Origin: Magnetococcales bacterium | GTDB lineage: Bacteria; Pseudomonadota; Magnetococcia; Magnetococcales; Magnetaquicoccaceae | Length of the DNA stretch: 38,807 nucleotides | Assembly: GCA_015231775.1 (NCBI GenBank) | Contig: JADGAY010000015.1 | Span: 1-38,807 of the forward strand | Direction of reading: 5' to 3' | Shown here: positions 35,769 to 38,807 of the stretch, piece by piece | Layout: the number at the start of each line of letters is the position of its first letter | Position numbering within the stretch: position 1 is the first letter of the stretch | The notes under the pieces: generated by a model | What the model was told of the DNA's origin: nothing | What the model saw: the letters and a program-made list of their open reading frames with translations, nothing else | Databases searched by the model: none | Made by a program: the position numbers and the translations under genes

Positions 35769-37691
35769 ATGTATCTGGATCACTTCGGATTCCACGCTCC
35801 ACCATTCGCCATCACCCCGGACACGGAACTCTTTTTTCCCGGCGGGGAACGGGGGGATATCCTCGAAAAACTGCTCAAGGCCGTCGAGGCCGGCGAGGGT
35901 TTTGTGAAGGTGGTGGGCGAGGTTGGCAGCGGCAAGACCATGCTTTGTCGGCTCTTCTGCCGCAAACTTCCCGGGAATGCGCGTCTGGCCCTGCTGCTCA
36001 ATCCCGGCATTCCGCCCGAGGAGTTGAGCGGCGCCCTGCTGCGGGAATTCCGTCTTTCGCCCATGCGTGAAGAGGGCGCGGCGGCGCGTCATCAGGCGCT
36101 GTTGGAGTTTTTCGTCTCCCTGGAGCGCCAGGGGGAGCGGGCCATCATCGTGGTCGAAGAGGCCCAAAGCATGCCTCCCGCCACCCTCGAGGCCCTGCGC
36201 CTGATCAGCAACCTGGAGACCGAACGGGTCAAGCTGGTCTCCATCGTCCTGTTCGGACAGCCGGAACTGGATCGCACGCTCCATGCCCGTGACTCCCGTC
36301 AAATTCTTGAACGGATCACCACCCAGTTGACCCTGCCGAAGCTCTCCGTCGAGCAGACCGATCAATACCTGCGCGGTCGGCTGCACGCCTCGGGCTATCG
36401 CGGACCCCAGCTTTTTGCCACCGGCGCGGTGCGCGCCATTCATAAGGCCGCGCATGGCAGTTTCCGTCAGATCAACCTGCTGGCGGAAAAGTCGATCGTG
36501 CATGCCAGTCGCGGCGGCGCCCATCAGATCCAGAGCCGCCATGTCTCCCAGGGGATCTCCAGCCTCTCGGGCAACGCCAACGGTCTGGCCTGGCGTCGTC
36601 CGACCCTGGCCGCGGGGGCCATGATCGCCCTGCTGGCCGGCGGCTTGGCCCTGCAATCCTCCTGGGGGATTCACTTCTCCCCCTCCGAACTCGTTCTGTC
36701 CGGCTTGCCCACCATCGCCAGCCAGGCCGACATCCGCCCGGCGAGCCTGTCAACCACGAGCCCGACCAACCAGACATTGAGCGTCCCCAAGGCCGCCAGT
36801 CCGACGGCTGCCAGCGATACCCCGGCCTCCAAACCCGAGATCACCCCGGTGGTGGCCACGCCGAATCAAACCGTCCAGCCCCTGCCCGCGCCGGTCGTCG
36901 AGTCGAACGCGCCGCGCAAGAGCGAACCGGTCAGCGCCGAACCCGAAGCGGATCGGCACGTCACCACCCACCTCACGCCGCCAAAGCCCCTGCACGCCAC
37001 CCGCCCGGCAACGACGGACGCGGCGCCTGGCGCGGAAAGCCAACCCGTCGCGCTTCCGGTCGCGGAGCGAGGCTTGCCGAAGATCGACCCAGGCGCCCAG
37101 GTCGTGGCCAGCGCCTTGACCGTGAGCTACGAACCCATCGAAATGGGACCAACGCCGCTCACCCTGGCCAGAACCCTGCGTCTGCCCACCCCGCCCATGC
37201 CGGCCAGCATGGTCCAACCCGTCAAGCCGACGTTTGCCCCCTCACGGATCACCGCGCGCAAAGCGGCGCCACGGGAGGTGGCGCTCCTGCCGGGGATACA
37301 GCCGAACGATCCGATGCGCGATCGGGTGCGCGCCGCGCACCGCTGGCTGGAGACGAGCCAGAACACGCGCCACACCATTCAGCTCATCCAGTTGCGCAAC
37401 CTCGAGGGAATCGGCAAGCTGGAGAAGAGCCTGGCCGCCGCGCGCTCTGACATCAACATCGCTGATTTGAAGATCTTCCGACTGCGCAACCAGAAACTGC
37501 TGGTCTATCTGGGCGATTTCGACAGCGAACACGAGGCCCAGGAGGCCTTGCTGCGACTGCCCCATGATCTGCTCTCCGGCGGACCGCTGGTGGTTCCCCT
37601 CGACCGGGTGAAAACCTTCGTGCGCGATCGCACCCGACCGGATGGTTGCGCCACGGGGCAGGAGAGCCGTTCATGCCCGCCCACCGCCTGA
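35769..37691 (+). CDS. ExeA/MshM-like AAA ATPase with transmembrane helix and SPOR-like tail (second copy)
   Basis: 640 residues from ATG 35769, with GGGGAAAC upstream. Same architecture as the first copy: MYLDHFGFHAPPFAITPDTE start, Walker A GEVGSGKTM, Walker B IIVVEEAQSM (the first acidic residue is Glu, not Asp), RQILERITTQL, membrane helix about 278-298 (LAAGAMIALLAGGLAL), a long Pro/Ala/Thr-rich linker (about 300-510) and a SPOR-like end with RHTIQLIQLRN, LKIFRLRNQKLLVYLG and EAQEALLRLP. The two copies are clearly paralogues that flank the GspE-like gene. This copy has its own sigma-54 promoter, so levels or timing may differ. Its 3' end overlaps the STN gene by 19 bp. Confidence 0.88.
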   Translation: MYLDHFGFHAPPFAITPDTELFFPGGERGDILEKLLKAVEAGEGFVKVVGEVGSGKTMLCRLFCRKLPGNARLALLLNPGIPPEELSGALLREFRLSPMREEGAAARHQALLEFFVSLERQGERAIIVVEEAQSMPPATLEALRLISNLETERVKLVSIVLFGQPELDRTLHARDSRQILERITTQLTLPKLSVEQTDQYLRGRLHASGYRGPQLFATGAVRAIHKAAHGSFRQINLLAEKSIVHASRGGAHQIQSRHVSQGISSLSGNANGLAWRRPTLAAGAMIALLAGGLALQSSWGIHFSPSELVLSGLPTIASQADIRPASLSTTSPTNQTLSVPKAASPTAASDTPASKPEITPVVATPNQTVQPLPAPVVESNAPRKSEPVSAEPEADRHVTTHLTPPKPLHATRPATTDAAPGAESQPVALPVAERGLPKIDPGAQVVASALTVSYEPIEMGPTPLTLARTLRLPTPPMPASMVQPVKPTFAPSRITARKAAPREVALLPGIQPNDPMRDRVRAAHRWLETSQNTRHTIQLIQLRNLEGIGKLEKSLAAARSDINIADLKIFRLRNQKLLVYLGDFDSEHEAQEALLRLPHDLLSGGPLVVPLDRVKTFVRDRTRPDGCATGQESRSCPPTA

Positions 37692-38077
37692 CACCACGCC
37701 ACCCGGCAGCCGCGTTCATCTGCGCCGCGCTCGCCTGCCTCGCGGTCGCCCCGGCGGGCGCGGAAGATGGCGCGATCCCGCCGCTGGTGATCAACACCCC
37801 TTTCGCCCCCCCGGAGAGCACGACGCGCGCCACCTTTTCGCTGGTGGCCAGCAACATCCCGGTGGATGAACTGCTTCCATCCCTGGCCCGCAAGGCCGGT
37901 CTGAACATCGACATGGCGCCCGGCGTGCAGGGCACGGTGAATATCAACCTCACCAACCGGCCCCTGTCCGAAATCCTTACGCAGATCGCGGCGCAGACCG
38001 GCATCCGGCACCAGATCCGCGACGGACACACCTTGACGATCCTCCCCAAATCTCGCGGCGAGCAGGCCCGGCGATGA
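37673..38077 (+). CDS. Small exported STN-domain (secretin N-terminal) protein
   Basis: 134 residues from ATG 37673; GGAGAG lies about 8 nt upstream within the preceding gene. Residues 1-30 are a signal peptide (AAFICAALACLAVAPAGA, cut near AGA|ED). Residues about 55-125 form an STN/N0 domain: FSLVASNIPVDELLPSLA, KAGLNIDMAPGVQGTVNINL, LSEILTQIAAQTGIRHQI and a final TLTILP. In secretins such as MshL or PilQ this domain precedes the pore, but here nothing follows it. A free N0-like protein could cap, seed or adapt a secretin encoded elsewhere. Its stop overlaps the next start (ATGA). Confidence 0.8.
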   Translation: MPAHRLTPRHPAAAFICAALACLAVAPAGAEDGAIPPLVINTPFAPPESTTRATFSLVASNIPVDELLPSLARKAGLNIDMAPGVQGTVNINLTNRPLSEILTQIAAQTGIRHQIRDGHTLTILPKSRGEQARR

Positions 38078-38807
38078 GTCTGCTCCTCGACACCCTGGAT
38101 CACGCCATCCCGCCCGCGCCGCCATTGGTCGCGCCCATGGGGCAGCCGGTGGGGGAACCCGTGGCGCTCGCCGGGGCGTCCGCCGATGAAGCCGAATTCC
38201 CGGAGCGGTTTTTATCCAGCGATCTCTACCTCATGCCGGTCAGTTGGCTGAAAAGCAACCTCAGGGTCGCCCCGATCCCACCGCACGCGTGGCCCGAGGC
38301 GTTCGCCCAGGCCCCCACCCACGAACCGATCCCCCTGTCGCGACTCTCTTCCAACGACGGACGGGGCTACGTGCTGCATGGAATCCTGCTCGCCTCGCTG
38401 CTGATGGCCTCGACCATCGCCGAGGAGTCCCAGACCGGACTCCAGACCAGGATCTCGGGCCAGACCCAACCCGAAGCGCGCGCCTCCCTGACCACGGCCT
38501 GTTTCACCACGCCGGACGCGGGTACCGCGCCCCAATCGAACCGACCCGTAACCGCACCCAACACCACCACGGCCCGCTTCCCGGATCCGCAACGGTTTTT
38601 CGCCGATCGGCGCGCCACCCCCGCGCCTCTGCCCACGGTCGCCACCCAACCCACTGTAAGCCGTCCCCCCGCCGCCCCGAGCCAAACCGTGGCCAGCCGT
38701 CCGGTCGCCGCCCCAAGCCAAACCATGGCCACCCGTCCGACCGCCGCCCCACCCCAAACCGTGGCCAGCCGTCCGATCGCCGCCCCGCCCGCGGCCCGTC
38801 CAACGGC
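38074..38807 (+). CDS. MshN/GspB-like membrane protein (5' part, cut by the window end)
   Basis: At least 244 residues, open to the right edge. It starts MSLLLDTLDHAI, close to the MSLLLDALKxAE-type start of GspB/MshN-like partners of ExeA. A short hydrophobic segment at about residues 101-115 (YVLHGILLASLLMAS) is a single membrane helix. After it the protein is Pro/Ala-rich with a 12-residue repeat (SRPVAAPSQTMA type) from 38659 on. MshN has tetratricopeptide repeats at its C-terminus, which would lie outside the window. The start overlaps the STN stop by 4 bp, so the unit 35769-38807 is one coupled operon. Confidence 0.65.
   Translation, partial: MSLLLDTLDHAIPPAPPLVAPMGQPVGEPVALAGASADEAEFPERFLSSDLYLMPVSWLKSNLRVAPIPPHAWPEAFAQAPTHEPIPLSRLSSNDGRGYVLHGILLASLLMASTIAEESQTGLQTRISGQTQPEARASLTTACFTTPDAGTAPQSNRPVTAPNTTTARFPDPQRFFADRRATPAPLPTVATQPTVSRPPAAPSQTVASRPVAAPSQTMATRPTAAPPQTVASRPIAAPPAARPT
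38659..38807 (+). repeat. 36-bp tandem repeat in the MshN/GspB-like gene
   Basis: At least three and a half 12-codon units (SRPPAAPSQTVA, SRPVAAPSQTMA, TRPTAAPPQTVA, SRPIAAPP) run to the window edge. They encode a periplasmic spacer. The short period and high DNA similarity make copy-number change likely. Confidence 0.8.

Overview
The window looks like a chromosomal segment of a GC-rich, Gram-negative bacterium of the Pseudomonadota. It carries bS21, AccA, signal-peptide and periplasmic proteins, type IV pilus/MSHA-type assembly genes with a near-perfect sigma-54 promoter, and a V/A-type rotary ATPase. The mixture (giant DUF4347 surface protein, V-type ATPase, MSHA-like genes, PPK2) would suit a deep-branching group such as Magnetococcia, but that assignment is a guess. 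I saw no rRNA, tRNA or CRISPR array.

Layout. (1) 1-7132, minus: the 5' part of a giant repetitive surface protein with an N-terminal DUF4347 domain followed by Calx-beta and Ig/cadherin-like repeats; it has no stop in the window. An 826-bp stretch occurs twice inside it with no difference seen. (2) 7133-10226: accessory, gene-poor DNA with a 5'-truncated transposase, a LegC-type sugar aminotransferase away from any sugar cluster, an orphan terminator and about 850 bp without a convincing gene. (3) 10227-11886: rpsU with its own promoter and terminator, then a response regulator with a PP2C-type output domain. (4) 12213-16043: V-type ATPase A, B and D genes as a tight operon without the other subunits. 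(5) 19821-16040, minus: a glycosyltransferase, accA, a GNAT-like protein and a small exported protein. (6) 19955-22131: a second glycosyltransferase and a FemAB-like protein, divergent from (5), so the two units may share envelope or polysaccharide work. (7) 22210-24229: an AT-rich insert with a DUF1566 remnant at its edge and a translationally coupled AAA ATPase/PIN pair, a candidate defence module. (8) 24334-30198: alpha/beta hydrolase and Nudix (minus), then PPK2, a three-part nucleotidyltransferase/APH-kinase fusion and a secreted zinc metalloprotease (plus). (9) 30458-38807: a PBP4-type carboxypeptidase, then a pilus/secretion cluster: ExeA/MshM-like ATPase with a SPOR tail, a GspE/PilB-like protein whose P-loop and Walker B are degenerate, a second ExeA/SPOR protein behind a sigma-54 promoter, a tiny STN-only secretin-like protein and an MshN/GspB-like membrane protein cut by the window edge.

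The most unusual items are the pilus-like cluster with two SPOR-tailed ATPases around a probable pseudo-ATPase, the NTase-kinase fusion, the AAA/PIN pair and the A-B-D-only V-ATPase operon. A family of dispersed palindromic repeats (near 11.9, 26.8 and 30.4 kb) marks several gene borders.
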